From: Algibacter mikhailovii
GTDB lineage: Bacteria > Bacteroidota > Bacteroidia > Flavobacteriales > Flavobacteriaceae
DNA: 64,000 nt
Assembly (NCBI RefSeq): GCF_014651495.1
Contig: NZ_BMWZ01000004.1
Span: 488,346-552,345, forward strand
Direction: 5' to 3'
Shown piece by piece: positions 1 through 11,978 of this stretch. Both the position numbers and the translations under genes were made by a program. How positions within the stretch are numbered: the stretch's first letter is position 1; every line of letters begins with the position of its first letter. The notes beneath the pieces were generated by a model, which was not told the origin of the DNA, ran no database searches, and worked only from the letters and a program-made list of their open reading frames with translations.

Positions 1-631
1 CCAGACTCGTAAAAGAAGCACCATCTTCTTGCCGCATGACCTTATCATATTTTGAATTGGAAGACACCATCATAACCATAAATTGAGATAGAGCTTTCAA
101 CATACGTTCGGAATTTATTTCTGCTGTACCAAAAGCATTTTCAAAAAGTTTGGCGTATTCTGGCATACTTTCAAGCTTATCTAAAACTGACGGAATGGTT
201 TCATTCATTTCAACCTCGGCTGTAATAGGAATGATTGGTTGTAAATCTAAATGAATGGCTGCGCCATCCCAGGTGAACTCATCAAAGTATGCTAAGTTTT
301 GAATGGGTTGCGTATTTCTAAAACCTTCCAATCCGTTTTCTCCATGACTAATAGTATGTCCGTGGTGTGTAAAAGCTGAAGCCTGTTCATGACAGAAGCC
401 ACACGATATGATCCCACTAGAGGATAAATTACCCTCATAAAACAACTTTTTACCAAGTTCAAATCCAGCATCTGTTGGTGTATTGGCTTTCAAATCATAC
501 TTTATTTCAGGAAAATTAGAAGGTTGATCCACTTCTAAAAAGAAAGGACCGGCAATATATGCTTCATTTCCATCATTAGAGCAAGACCACAATACAAACC
601 CAAAGACTATAATTAATATTGTTTTTTTCAT
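1..631 (-). CDS. MbnH/MauG-like di-haem cytochrome c peroxidase (partial)
   Basis: The C-terminal part runs off the left edge; about 210 codons are visible. The protein starts with a lipoprotein signal (MKKTILIIVFGFVLWSC), so it is probably anchored in the periplasm. A haem-binding CGFCH motif lies near residues 77-81, followed by the conserved 'AFTHHGHTISHGENGLEGFRNT' type region of the bacterial cytochrome c peroxidase/MauG family. It lies 57 bp downstream of an MbnP-like gene on the same strand. Family knowledge: MbnH enzymes are MauG-like di-haem proteins that oxidise a tryptophan of the partner MbnP to kynurenine, creating a copper site. The pairing suggests that role here, but a plain H2O2-detoxifying peroxidase cannot be excluded because the second haem site is outside the window. 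Confidence 0.85.
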   Translation of the reverse strand, partial: MKKTILIIVFGFVLWSCSNDGNEAYIAGPFFLEVDQPSNFPEIKYDLKANTPTDAGFELGKKLFYEGNLSSSGIISCGFCHEQASAFTHHGHTISHGENGLEGFRNTQPIQNLAYFDEFTWDGAAIHLDLQPIIPITAEVEMNETIPSVLDKLESMPEYAKLFENAFGTAEINSERMLKALSQFMVMMVSSNSKYDKVMRQEDGASFTSL

Positions 632-638
632 AATAATT

Positions 639-678
639 AAATTAGCTTGACTGAATAGATACCCAATCAAGCTAATTT
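639..678 (-). promoter_or_regulatory. Intercistronic 12-bp hairpin between mbnP-like and mbnH-like genes
   Basis: AAATTAGCTTGA (639-650) is the exact reverse complement of TCAAGCTAATTT (667-678), with a 16-nt loop. In the minus-strand transcript the hairpin ends 7 nt before the ATG of the peroxidase gene. It could act as an mRNA stability or partial termination element, or limit ribosome access to the downstream start. Its function is inferred. Confidence 0.5.
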
Positions 679-688
679 TATAATGTTA

Positions 689-1471
689 TTAATTATGTAT
701 GTGATGTACCGTAAACATAGCACTAATATTTGTGGCTATTTGAGGTGATTTCACAGCATCAACATGAATCTGAGGCGCATCATCTAGCTTAAATACTGTA
801 GTTCCCATAAGCGTATTAGACAGATCTGCAACGATATGTATAATAGGCGACATATTGGTTCTTACGCGAGCGGTATTGGCGAAACTCATGCTAACTTCCT
901 TGTAGTTATCTAATGAGGAACCATGACTTCCCATGTGATAAGCGAATGCTGTTTCAGTGGTTGTTGTAGCGGACGTATATAAGCCCTCAAAAACAAAAAA
1001 CTTATAACCAGCTTGCCATGACCACATCATGCCCGCCTCTTGCGCTTTAATTAAAAAGTCACCCTGACCATTAGCACCTTCTAAATACTTAGCTTGATCT
1101 ACACCCAAGCCATAAGTGATTTTCGTATAATTTGCCGCTGGTACATCAGATAATTCAATCATCTGAGAATCTTCATTAGACTCGTCTATAATGAAGTATG
1201 ATTCATTTTTAGGAACTACATAAACATTACCATCTTCATCCTCTAGCTTAATATTACTTATGATATATTTTACTTTTGATATTTTAATTTTTTCTGTTCC
1301 TGAGGCATTATATGAACTTGAACCGAGTAACAAATCTGAATCTTGATAAGCATTGTCAAACTCTATCAATATTGTTCCTGTTCCAGTAATAGTTTCACCA
1401 GAATCATCTGATGAGCATGATATGATTGAAATAGCCAGCATGACTAAACATGCTAATGTTTTAATTTTCAT
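689..1471 (-). CDS. MbnP-family copper-associated lipoprotein
   Basis: 260 aa with a lipoprotein signal (MKIKTLACLVMLAISIISC), so it is predicted to be membrane-anchored outside the cytoplasm. The body matches the MbnP family: beta-sandwich-like start ('GTILIEFDNAY'), 'KVKYIISNIKLEDEDG', the tryptophan-bearing 'MMWSWQAGYKFFVFEG' segment, and a His-rich C-terminus ('FTVHHIHN'). In characterised MbnP proteins a conserved Trp is converted to kynurenine by the partner MbnH and helps bind Cu. The two Trp of the WSW segment are the only tryptophans here and are the natural candidates. The next gene downstream is the di-haem peroxidase, and a small CxGKCH protein is upstream, all on the minus strand. 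Confidence 0.85.
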   Translation of the reverse strand: MKIKTLACLVMLAISIISCSSDDSGETITGTGTILIEFDNAYQDSDLLLGSSSYNASGTEKIKISKVKYIISNIKLEDEDGNVYVVPKNESYFIIDESNEDSQMIELSDVPAANYTKITYGLGVDQAKYLEGANGQGDFLIKAQEAGMMWSWQAGYKFFVFEGLYTSATTTTETAFAYHMGSHGSSLDNYKEVSMSFANTARVRTNMSPIIHIVADLSNTLMGTTVFKLDDAPQIHVDAVKSPQIATNISAMFTVHHIHN

Positions 1472-1661
1472 TAGTTAAATTTTAAAATAAATGAGCTTTT
1501 TAGGCCTGCACTGTATAGCCCTAATAGGTTTAAGGGTATCCCACAAAACAAGCTAAGCTTTTAATTATAAGCCGTTTTTGATCAATAGGATAAGGCATAC
1601 CAAATCATTCCATGACCATGGTACACATAAACTTGCGTAAATATCAAGTTGTATTTTAAAA

Positions 1662-2048
1662 TTAAATAATGGGAGGTCTAAGCAAAGCCATATCGTGTAA
1701 GAACGAATATGTATTGACGTAATGGCCTATATATTTTGCTTTTTGGGGTAAAAGCAATTTTGGGTGTAAAAAAGAATAGTCTTGGGGGTTGCTGAAAATG
1801 GAGTAAAAACATTCTAGAATAGCAACTGTATTTATAGGTCCCTTTTGCGAATCGTCGTCAGTTTCAATTTGCATTTGCTTTGCCAAATGACATTTTCCAT
1901 TACATTGTAGTTCAGGCTTATCAGTATTAATACAATAATTCTCAATAATGTAATCTATGTTTAACTGAAAATAGGCGACTTGCCCTAAATAATATGCTGG
2001 TCTTACAGATAAAACTAAGAATAATATTATGGCAATATTTTTTTGCAA
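1662..2048 (-). CDS. Conserved small protein with CNGKCHL motif
   Basis: 128 aa with a hydrophobic N-terminus (about residues 5-27) that could be a signal anchor. It is followed by a Cys-rich 'ENYCINTDKPELQCNGKCHLAKQM' type segment with three Cys and one His (CNxxKPELxCNGKCH style). No enzyme domain is recognised. It is the first gene of a minus-strand group with the MbnP-like and peroxidase genes, preceded by a TAnnTTTG-type box at 2063-2070. The Cys/His motif and neighbours suggest metal (copper) handling; this is inference. The real start may be this ATG, as little room exists upstream. Confidence 0.65.
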   Translation of the reverse strand: MQKNIAIILFLVLSVRPAYYLGQVAYFQLNIDYIIENYCINTDKPELQCNGKCHLAKQMQIETDDDSQKGPINTVAILECFYSIFSNPQDYSFLHPKLLLPQKAKYIGHYVNTYSFLHDMALLRPPII

Positions 2049-2062
2049 TCCTTTCTTTTTTG

Positions 2063-2070
2063 CAAATATA
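2063..2070 (-). promoter_or_regulatory. Putative -7 box of the copper-module operon
   Basis: On the minus strand the sequence reads TATATTTG, an exact match to the Bacteroidota -7 consensus TAnnTTTG, 15 bp upstream of the small CNGKCHL gene. No clear -33 TTG is seen at the usual distance, so the call rests on the -7 box only. Confidence 0.45.
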
Positions 2071-2092
2071 AAACAGATTATGAATAAACATT

Positions 2093-2120
2093 AAAAAAGC
2101 GAACAAAAGGTCGCTTTTTT
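2093..2120 (-). terminator. Rho-independent terminator after the 65-aa gene
   Basis: AAAAAAGCGA (2093-2102) and TCGCTTTTTT (2111-2120) form a perfect stem with A/T tracts on both sides, so it can act in both directions. It follows the stop codon of the 65-aa gene directly and isolates it from the copper module. Confidence 0.75.
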
Positions 2121-2318
2121 TTATGGTTTTAAATAAATTAAACATTGATCTAACTCTGGGTTTTGCTGTACAAGAGAGTGAATGAATATTTTAAGCTCTT
2201 CAATCTCATAAGGCAGTAAACGCTGCAACGCCTTTTGTACTTCTTTGCAAAACAATGTGGTGTCAAAACTGACTTTATTGAGTACAGTCTTTGTGTACTC
2301 TAGCATTGCTCTCGCCAT
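2121..2318 (-). CDS. Small conserved flavobacterial protein, function unknown
   Basis: 65 aa, predicted cytoplasmic and largely helical (MARAMLEYTKTVLNKVSF, then 'KEVQKALQRLLPYEIEELK'). I recognise the general pattern as a short protein common in flavobacterial genomes but know no function. Support for coding comes from the codon pattern, the clean start at 2318, and the terminator placed directly after its stop codon. It is a single-gene unit between AIM24 and the copper module. Confidence 0.6.
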   Translation of the reverse strand: MARAMLEYTKTVLNKVSFDTTLFCKEVQKALQRLLPYEIEELKIFIHSLVQQNPELDQCLIYLKP

Positions 2319-2442
2319 TCTTATTCTTTAGGTTTAGGTTTAAATAAATAGTAGATTTTTTAATAGGCTTTTTTTGTTTTAATAACATTTAAATGTACTA
2401 AAAAATTGCGAAACATTTTAGTTTTAAAACAAAATTAACATT

Positions 2443-3243
2443 TTAAAATCGGTTATCACCATCCAACAAATCGCCCAAGCCTCCTAGGATACTGCCTTCA
2501 CCTTTATCCTTGCCACCACCTCTTGGTGCTGAAGCCAAAACACGACCAGCTAATCTACTAAATGGTAAAGACTGAATGTATACGGTTCCAGGTCCTTGAA
2601 GTTTAGCAAAAAACAAGCCTTCACCTCCAAATATGGTATTTTTAATTCCTCCAATAAATTCTATATCGTAATCTACGGTTTGATCAAATCCTATGATACA
2701 GCCGGTATCAACCATCATGGTTTCACCTACTTGTAATTCCTTTTTAGCCATAGTACCTCCAGCATGCACAAAAGCCATCCCATCGCCTTCCAGTTTTTGC
2801 ATTATAAAGCCTTCACCTCCAAAAAGTCCCCTGCCTAATTTCTTAGAAAACTCAATGCCTATACTTACGCCCTTTGCAGCACATAGAAAAGCATCTTTTT
2901 GACAAATAAATTTACCACCAAACCTAGTTAAGTCTATAGGTATAATTTTTCCAGGATAAGGGGATGCAAAAGAGACCTTGCGCTTACCAGAAAGATTGTT
3001 GTAAAAGGCCGTCATAAAGATACTCTCACCCGTAAGAATTCGTTTTCCTGCCCCTAAAATTTTCCCTAAGAAACCCGAATCATTTTGCGAACCATCTCCA
3101 AAAATGGTTTCCATTTGTATGCCATTATCCATCATCATAAAGCTACCTGCTTCGGCAACTACTCCTTCATTTGGGTCTAATTCTATTTCAACATACTGCA
3201 TTTCTTCGCCGTATATGCTATAATCAATTTCGTGAGCTGTCAT
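2443..3243 (-). CDS. TIGR00266 / AIM24 family protein
   Basis: 266 aa, close to the usual length of the AIM24 (TIGR00266) family. It has the family's beta-rich, glycine-rich repeats: '[20 protein letters not shown]', '[22 protein letters not shown]' and '[20 protein letters not shown]', ending in a flexible Gly/Lys tail. No signal peptide. The family name comes from mitochondrial AIM24; in bacteria the molecular role is not established. It stands alone on the minus strand, 68 bp downstream of a DUF4442 gene of the same orientation. Confidence 0.85.
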   Translation of the reverse strand: MTAHEIDYSIYGEEMQYVEIELDPNEGVVAEAGSFMMMDNGIQMETIFGDGSQNDSGFLGKILGAGKRILTGESIFMTAFYNNLSGKRKVSFASPYPGKIIPIDLTRFGGKFICQKDAFLCAAKGVSIGIEFSKKLGRGLFGGEGFIMQKLEGDGMAFVHAGGTMAKKELQVGETMMVDTGCIIGFDQTVDYDIEFIGGIKNTIFGGEGLFFAKLQGPGTVYIQSLPFSRLAGRVLASAPRGGGKDKGEGSILGGLGDLLDGDNRF

Positions 3244-3311
3244 TACGTATTGTTTTATATTATTTTGACTATATGTTGAACGCTTTTAAATTTTGTTACA
3301 AAAATCAAGAA

Positions 3312-3767
3312 TTAACTTTTTAATTTAACACTCCACTCAAAAACAAAAGAAGACACTTCATCACCTTGTTCATCAATGCCAATAGATTTTAATTCTATGG
3401 TTTGCCCCTCTCCGCTTTCAATAGCTTTGGTTAACACGTCATCAATTAAGTCCCCGTCATTGCAGGTAAACTGAATTCTTCCAATGGCTTTTTTTGTAAA
3501 TCTAGCGTGATTTGAAGTCACTAACATTGATATGCGTTTTCCTGTAGATTGAATCTTTGATGTCATTAAAGCTCCTGTAGAAAACTCTGCCGCCATACCT
3601 TGAACAGCCCAAAACATAGATTTAAACGGGTTTTGATTTATCCATCTATACTTAACACTTACCATGCATTTTTGATTATCAATGTACTTGGTACGCACCC
3701 CGCATATATAGGCAGCTGGCAATTTAAAAATAATATAACTATTTAATTTTCTTGGCGTTAGATTCAT
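3312..3767 (-). CDS. DUF4442 hotdog-fold (thioesterase-like) protein
   Basis: 151 aa, single-domain. It resembles the DUF4442 branch of hotdog-fold thioesterases: 'RWINQNPFKSMFWAVQGMAAEFSTG' corresponds to the central helix region of the fold and is followed by beta strands ('ISMLVTSNHARFTKKAIGRIQFTC'). An acyl-CoA or other thioester substrate would be expected from the fold, but the substrate is unknown. It is probably co-oriented with AIM24 downstream and diverges from the DUF4870 gene. Confidence 0.75.
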   Translation of the reverse strand: MNLTPRKLNSYIIFKLPAAYICGVRTKYIDNQKCMVSVKYRWINQNPFKSMFWAVQGMAAEFSTGALMTSKIQSTGKRISMLVTSNHARFTKKAIGRIQFTCNDGDLIDDVLTKAIESGEGQTIELKSIGIDEQGDEVSSFVFEWSVKLKS

Positions 3768-3877
3768 AAGTATGCAACTTTAATTTTTACTAAGTTATAA
3801 AAACTTAACAGACTTAAAAATGTTAATATTGTGTTAATTTTTAGTACTATGCGTAACATAATACCTTTTTTTAGACA

Positions 3878-3885
3878 TATATTTG
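3878..3885 (+). promoter_or_regulatory. Putative -7 box for the DUF4870 gene
   Basis: TATATTTG matches TAnnTTTG exactly and lies 41 bp upstream of the ATG at 3927. No convincing -33 TTG was found, so this is a partial promoter match. Confidence 0.4.
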
Positions 3886-3926
3886 CATAAGAAACTATTA
3901 TATACTTTTACATCAATCAAAATATC

Positions 3927-4373
3927 ATGCTAACTAATCATCAAAAAAACATCGCTACTTTTATTCACTTATCCACTTTTAGCAGGTTTATAATTCCTTT
4001 TGGAAATTTCATTGGCCCTATCATTTTATGGATTAGCAATAAAGACAAATCTGAATTCATTGACGAGCATGGCAAGCAAGCCATAAATTTTCAAATTAGC
4101 ATTTTACTTTATGCTATAATATTAGGAACCCTGACTATTCCGTTTTTCATATTTAAAATATTTAACGGTATTGATTTCATAGACTTTAATGGTTTTAATG
4201 ATTTTCACATTAATATGGGCAAGCCATCTCCGCTATTATACATTGGTGGAGGATTAGGAGCCATAGCTGTAATAGGATTTATTTTAGAACTTATTTTCAT
4301 TGTCATGGCCAGTTTAAAAGCTAGAGATGGAAAGTTATATCAGTACCCACTAACCATTAATTTTTTAAAATAA
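3927..4373 (+). CDS. DUF4870 domain membrane protein
   Basis: 148 aa with three hydrophobic segments (about residues 20-37, 55-77 and 107-131). The segment 'FIDEHGKQAINFQIS' is the typical DUF4870 signature (E-H-G-K-[EQ]-A-[LI]-N-F-Q). Function is unknown. It often lies near PspC and PadR-type regulator genes in Bacteroidota, and here it precedes exactly such a cluster by 234 bp. Confidence 0.8.
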   Translation: MLTNHQKNIATFIHLSTFSRFIIPFGNFIGPIILWISNKDKSEFIDEHGKQAINFQISILLYAIILGTLTIPFFIFKIFNGIDFIDFNGFNDFHINMGKPSPLLYIGGGLGAIAVIGFILELIFIVMASLKARDGKLYQYPLTINFLK

Positions 4374-4606
4374 TTTCTCATGACTCATAACACAGACTTT
4401 ATAAGAATACAATACGGGGAAAACGATTTCAATCTAAACCCCTCAGTAAGACATCAACAAGTGGTTAGCAACTAAAACCTAACCTATTTTAAGTAATAGT
4501 AAGACAAAACAAATTTCATCAATATAATCATCAATCACCACTGAATGTATTTCAGTATTAATCAATCAAAAAATGAACAGTTTCACAACATTAAACGAAT
4601 GACACT

Positions 4607-4948
4607 ATGAAGATAGAAAACACAAAAGCACAAATGCGTAAAGGGGTTCTAGAATTCTGCATATTATCGGTCTTAAAAGACGATGACGCCTATGTAGCAG
4701 AAATTCTTGGCACCCTAAAAGACGCCAAGTTGCTTGTAGTAGAAGGTACTATTTACCCTTTACTTACACGACTAAAGAATGCAGGACTTCTCAATTACCG
4801 TTGGGAAGAATCTACATCAGGACCACCAAGAAAATATTATGGTTTAACCGAAACAGGAAAACTATTTTTAAAAGAATTAGACACGACTTGGAGTGAATTA
4901 CACAATGCAGTAACTATAGTAACAAGCCAAAAAACAACAAAAAAATGA
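4607..4948 (+). CDS. PadR-family transcriptional regulator
   Basis: 113 aa, the usual size of PadR-s1 proteins. It opens with 'QMRKGVLEFCILSVLKDDDAYV', the PadR winged-helix start, followed by 'VVEGTIYPLLTRLKNAGLLNYRWEESTSGPPRKYYGLTETGK', the recognition helix and wing. The stop codon overlaps the start of the PspC gene (ATGA), so the two are translationally coupled. The regulator probably controls its own operon in response to an envelope or membrane signal, as proposed for similar flavobacterial pairs; the effector is unknown. Confidence 0.9.
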   Translation: MKIENTKAQMRKGVLEFCILSVLKDDDAYVAEILGTLKDAKLLVVEGTIYPLLTRLKNAGLLNYRWEESTSGPPRKYYGLTETGKLFLKELDTTWSELHNAVTIVTSQKTTKK

Positions 4949-6735
4949 ATAAGACAGTCAACATAAATTTAGCAGGTATATTTTTTCACATAGATGAAGA
5001 TGCGTACTTAAAATTACAGCGCTATCTGGAGGCTATAAAACGTTCATTTACGGACTCACAAGGTCGATCAGAAATTATAGCCGATATCGAAGCACGAATA
5101 GCAGAACTTTTTAGTGAGCGTGTACAGAATGAGAAACAGGTTATCAGAATTAAAGAAGTAGACGAGGTCATATCCATCATGGGACAACCTGAAGACTATC
5201 TTGTTGATGACGAGATTTTTGAAGATGAACCGCAACCTACGTACAAGGCTAAAAGCGCACCTTCAAAAAAGTTATTTAGAGATACAGAAAACTCATATAT
5301 CAGTGGCGTATCTTCTGGCTTAGGTCATTACTTTGGCATTGACGCCATTTGGATAAGACTCGCATGGATTCTTTTAATTTTTGGAGCTGGAACAGGCATC
5401 TTACTATACATACTTCTTTGGATCTTAGTACCTGAAGCAAAAACCACGACCGAAAAACTTATGATGAAAGGAGAACCTGTAAACATAAGTAACATTGAAA
5501 AAAAAATCAAGGACGGCTTTGAAAGTGTTACTGACACGGTAAGTGGTGTTGCCAAAAACGTCTCAGATTCTGTGTCAAACGCAGCAAAACAGGTAGATGT
5601 TAAAAAAGGGGCTAATTCTATAAAATCATCATCACGAACTTTTTTTGATACCCTTGGTGATATCATCATGTTTTTCTTTAAAATTCTTGCAAAATTCATT
5701 GGAATCATACTTATTCTTATTGGTGCAGCTACATTAATTGCGTTAATAATTGGTTTATTTTCTCTGGGAGTTGTTGATATTATTCATATACCTGGACTCG
5801 ACTTAGTAGATCTCGCTAATACCGGTAACACGCCTATTTGGTTAGTATCCTTGTTAGCATTCTTTGCCATTGGTATACCGTTCTTTTTCTTATTCTATTT
5901 AGGGCTTAAGATTCTAATTAATAACTTAAAATCTATTGGGGGTATTGCTAAGTTCTCTTTATTAGGATTATGGTTATTATCCATTATAGCACTAGTTGTT
6001 ATAGGTATTCGTCAGGCCAATGAACATGCCTTTAAAGAATATCATATAGAAAAGACACAAATTCCTATTCGTGCTATGGACACTTTAAATATAAAAATGA
6101 CGCATAATGAAATTTATAATACTGGGTTCAACCGAAGCAGAAGTAACTTTAAATTAGCACATGACGACAATGGCGGAAAAGCTATTTATGCATCTAATAT
6201 TGAGATTTTAGTAAAATCAACAACAGATAGTATTGCAACCATAGCTATTGAAAAAAGTGCTGACGCAAGCAGCTATGATATAGCCATTGATCGCGCGAAG
6301 CAAATTAACTATAACTTCGAACTAAGAAATAAAACCCTATTTCTCGATTCCTATTTAACAACGGATCCGATAAATAAATACAGTGACCAAGAAGTTGATA
6401 TCATTCTGTATATTCCAGAAAACACAGTTGTTCTTTTTAACAACAGCACAAAATCATTTCTTAATTACAGAAAACATGACGGCAACGTAATTTCAAGTAA
6501 AAGTGTGAATCATCATATGCGTATTCTTGACAACAATTCTGAATGTTTAGATTGTACGGAAGAGGATTTCGAGCTTAATATTGATGCTGAAGGTGTAAAA
6601 ATAAATGACGACGGCATAATCATTAATGCTGATGATAGTCATATTAAAATAGATGAAAACGGAATCAAAGCAGAAACCGATGAAGTAAAAGTAAACATAG
6701 ATTCAAATGGCATCAACATAAAAACAGAAAACTAA
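4945..6735 (+). CDS. PspC-domain membrane protein
   Basis: 596 aa. The N-terminus is a cytoplasmic stretch with 'EDEDAYLKLQRYLEAIKRSF' and 'IADIEARIAELFSER'. The PspC domain lies at about residues 109-165 ('NSYISGVSSGLGHYFGID...LLYILLWILVPEA'). Further transmembrane segments lie at about 235-265, 295-325 and 335-355, then a beta-rich extracytoplasmic region with repeated 'DxNGI' motifs at the end. PspC proteins belong to phage-shock-type membrane stress responses. It overlaps PadR by 4 bp and is followed 113 bp later by a GIN-domain lipoprotein. Confidence 0.88.
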   Translation: MNKTVNINLAGIFFHIDEDAYLKLQRYLEAIKRSFTDSQGRSEIIADIEARIAELFSERVQNEKQVIRIKEVDEVISIMGQPEDYLVDDEIFEDEPQPTYKAKSAPSKKLFRDTENSYISGVSSGLGHYFGIDAIWIRLAWILLIFGAGTGILLYILLWILVPEAKTTTEKLMMKGEPVNISNIEKKIKDGFESVTDTVSGVAKNVSDSVSNAAKQVDVKKGANSIKSSSRTFFDTLGDIIMFFFKILAKFIGIILILIGAATLIALIIGLFSLGVVDIIHIPGLDLVDLANTGNTPIWLVSLLAFFAIGIPFFFLFYLGLKILINNLKSIGGIAKFSLLGLWLLSIIALVVIGIRQANEHAFKEYHIEKTQIPIRAMDTLNIKMTHNEIYNTGFNRSRSNFKLAHDDNGGKAIYASNIEILVKSTTDSIATIAIEKSADASSYDIAIDRAKQINYNFELRNKTLFLDSYLTTDPINKYSDQEVDIILYIPENTVVLFNNSTKSFLNYRKHDGNVISSKSVNHHMRILDNNSECLDCTEEDFELNIDAEGVKINDDGIIINADDSHIKIDENGIKAETDEVKVNIDSNGINIKTEN

Positions 6736-6848
6736 CAACTCATCATTAAAAAATAACAATTCAGAATTTAAATTTATAAGTGTCTTTCTAAAAAGAAGAT
6801 ATTTGAACAACTAATCATTATTAATCATCAATCAAAAAGCGAACAATC

Positions 6849-7577
6849 ATGACAACCTTAATCAAAATCATCGTAGCTACAATTTTAAGCTTCACCTTAT
6901 TTTCTTGTAATTTTGATATCAATATGAACCCCGGAGTTAAAGGAAATGGGGATGTAATTATTGAGGATAGAACCTCAAATGCCTCCTTCTCAACTATTAA
7001 AGCTACAGAGGGATTAGACGTTTATTTAACACAAAGTGACAGCGAAAGTATTATAGTTGAAGCTGACGAAAATCTGCAAGATCTCATTCTAACTGAAGTG
7101 GAAAATGGTGTACTAAAAATTCACACAGAACAAAACATTGGCAAGGCAACATCAAAGAAAATCAAAGTGAGTTTTAAAGATATATCAAGCATCATCTCAA
7201 CAAGCGGTAGTGATGTTTATTCTACAAATACTATTACAGTTGAAAATTTAGAACTAAAATCTACAAGTGGCAGCGATATGAAGCTAAGTGTTAATACATC
7301 CATTTTAAATTGTAAATCTACTAGCGGCAGTGATATACACCTATCTGGAACAACCTCTAAATTAATAGCCGAGGCAACTAGTGGTAGCGATATTAAAGCG
7401 GCTGATTTAATGGCCGAATCAAGTCACGTAAAAGCAACAAGCGGCGCAGGTATTACGGTAAACACCTCTAAAGAACTTATTGCAAAGGCAAGCAGTGGCG
7501 GAGATGTTAAATACTATGGCAACCCAGAAAAAGTAGAAACAAGCAACAACCCATCTGGTAGTGTAAAACAGAAGTAA
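6849..7577 (+). CDS. Head GIN domain (DUF2807) lipoprotein
   Basis: 242 aa with a lipoprotein signal (IVATILSFTLFSC). The body is a DUF2807/GIN domain, a right-handed beta-helix type fold, starting 'GNGDVIIEDRTSNASFSTIKA'. It shows six internal rungs with the pattern T-S-G-S-D (TSGSDVYS, TSGSDMKL, TSGSDIHL, TSGSDIKA, TSGAGITV, SSGGDVKY). Role unknown; such proteins often accompany PspC/PadR genes in Bacteroidota, and a cell-envelope role is plausible. Confidence 0.87.
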   Translation: MTTLIKIIVATILSFTLFSCNFDINMNPGVKGNGDVIIEDRTSNASFSTIKATEGLDVYLTQSDSESIIVEADENLQDLILTEVENGVLKIHTEQNIGKATSKKIKVSFKDISSIISTSGSDVYSTNTITVENLELKSTSGSDMKLSVNTSILNCKSTSGSDIHLSGTTSKLIAEATSGSDIKAADLMAESSHVKATSGAGITVNTSKELIAKASSGGDVKYYGNPEKVETSNNPSGSVKQK

Positions 7578-7608
7578 AACCTTTTTAAAAAGTAACAACC
7601 TCATAAAT

Positions 7609-7640
7609 CACCTTGGCACTTTTTGCTAGGGTGTTTTTTT
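7609..7640 (+). terminator. Terminator after the PadR-PspC-GIN cluster
   Basis: CACCTTGGCA (7609-7618) pairs imperfectly with TGCTAGGGTG (7624-7633), followed by an eight-base T run. It lies 32 bp after the GIN gene. Confidence 0.75.
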
Positions 7641-7755
7641 TGTTTTCACATTGAACAAAAGTCTATACGAGATTTACTGTATCTCTGATTTTAAAGAAAA
7701 TTAAATTCAAAAATTTGATAAAAATTAAGTCTACTACATCCTTTTTGAACCTTGA

Positions 7756-7822
7756 GGGTAAAATTACGTTATAACTGGGTAAACCTAATTAATACAAAAA
7801 CAACCTCAAGCCCTTAATTTTG
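7756..7822 (+). promoter_or_regulatory. PUL operator-promoter, copy 1 (VOC gene)
   Basis: Direct repeat GGGTAAAAT at 7756 and GGGTAAAC at 7777 (period 21 bp), then a perfect TAnnTTTG box, TAATTTTG, at 7815-7822. The proximal repeat starts 38 bp before the box; the other six copies have 37. No -33 TTG is present, as expected for an activator-dependent promoter. It drives the small VOC-like gene at 7866 and perhaps GH2 by read-through. Confidence 0.75.
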
Positions 7823-7865
7823 TGAAAAAGCATTAACTAAATTAAAAAACTAAAAAAGCAGACTT

Positions 7866-8186
7866 ATGGATTACAAATTTAGTCATATCGGAATACCTAC
7901 TACAGAGGACAAAGATTGGGATGGTTACTGCGAACCCGGGAATTTTCATTACACAGACTTCGCAAAAGACGAATATAAAGTAGAATATGTAAAATTTGAC
8001 GACCATAGCACGGCTTCAGAAATGGTAAAAACTATGCCACACGTCTCCTATTTTGTAGATAGCATTGAAGAAGCCATTAAAGGTAGAGATGTTTTAGGCG
8101 ATATATTTTCACCTGCCGAAGGGGTTAGAGTTGTGTATATTAATCACCTAGGATCTCCAGTTGAATTTCTTGAAATTAAAGAATAA
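7866..8186 (+). CDS. Small VOC/glyoxalase-like protein
   Basis: 106 aa, no signal peptide, predicted cytoplasmic. The start 'YKFSHIGIPTTEDKDW', with a His in the first strand, and the end 'YINHLGSPVEFLEI', with a Glu in the last strand, resemble one half of the vicinal oxygen chelate fold (glyoxalase/bleomycin-resistance superfamily). The substrate is unknown. It is preceded by a copy of the PUL operator, so it is very likely part of the polysaccharide response. An isomerase or dehydratase-like step on a sugar acid is possible but is only a guess. Confidence 0.65.
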   Translation: MDYKFSHIGIPTTEDKDWDGYCEPGNFHYTDFAKDEYKVEYVKFDDHSTASEMVKTMPHVSYFVDSIEEAIKGRDVLGDIFSPAEGVRVVYINHLGSPVEFLEIKE

Positions 8187-8369
8187 GTTTGAAGAAGAAA
8201 AGTAAATGCTTTAGCTTTTCGACCTATGAACTAAAGTTATTTTACGCGTTTCTAGAATTTTGATAAAAACCTTCAAGAACATACACGAATTTAAGAAGTC
8301 AACTATATTAATGCTTTAGCAATTAAAAAAAGTTAGGCTTGATTAACTTTAAATAACAAATGGAATACT

Positions 8370-8403
8370 ACAACCACTTTAAATTTTTTTTTAGAGTGGT
8401 TGT
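8370..8403 (+). other. Stem-loop between the VOC gene and GH2
   Basis: ACAACCACTTT (8370-8380) pairs with AGAGTGGTTGT (8393-8403) with one mismatch and a T-rich loop. There is no T run after the stem, so it is a weak terminator at best. It may let some transcription read through into GH2. Confidence 0.4.
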
Positions 8404-8444
8404 GTTGTTAATATTTGATACAAACTAAAACGAATCCAATTTGA

Positions 8445-11720
<3,276 letters not shown>

Positions 11721-11750
11721 CTCATAAGAACTATTAAAACAGTCCTTTAT

Positions 11751-11790
11751 ACCTCATTAAATAAACATTTAATGAGGTGTTTTTTTTTCA
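11751..11790 (+). terminator. Strong terminator after GH2
   Basis: ACCTCATTAAAT (11751-11762) and ATTTAATGAGGT (11767-11778) form a perfect 12-bp stem with a 4-nt loop, followed by a run of T. Confidence 0.9.
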
Positions 11791-11978
11791 ACCAAGTATG
11801 CAACGCAACTAAAAAATGGCGGTTAATACAACCGTTATAAATCTATATACTTTTTAGCCTATTTTTAATAAAATGCTTTTTTTAGAAAAACGAATACCAA
11901 ACAAAATAGCGTCTCAATAATCTCAAAAACCATTTTAAAAGCTTAAAAAAACTAAATAAAAACTAAACATTACTAGTT

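Noticed and set aside
4380..4475. 31-codon open frame after the DUF4870 gene
   Set aside because: Too short, no recognised motif and no conservation evidence available; it could be a chance frame.
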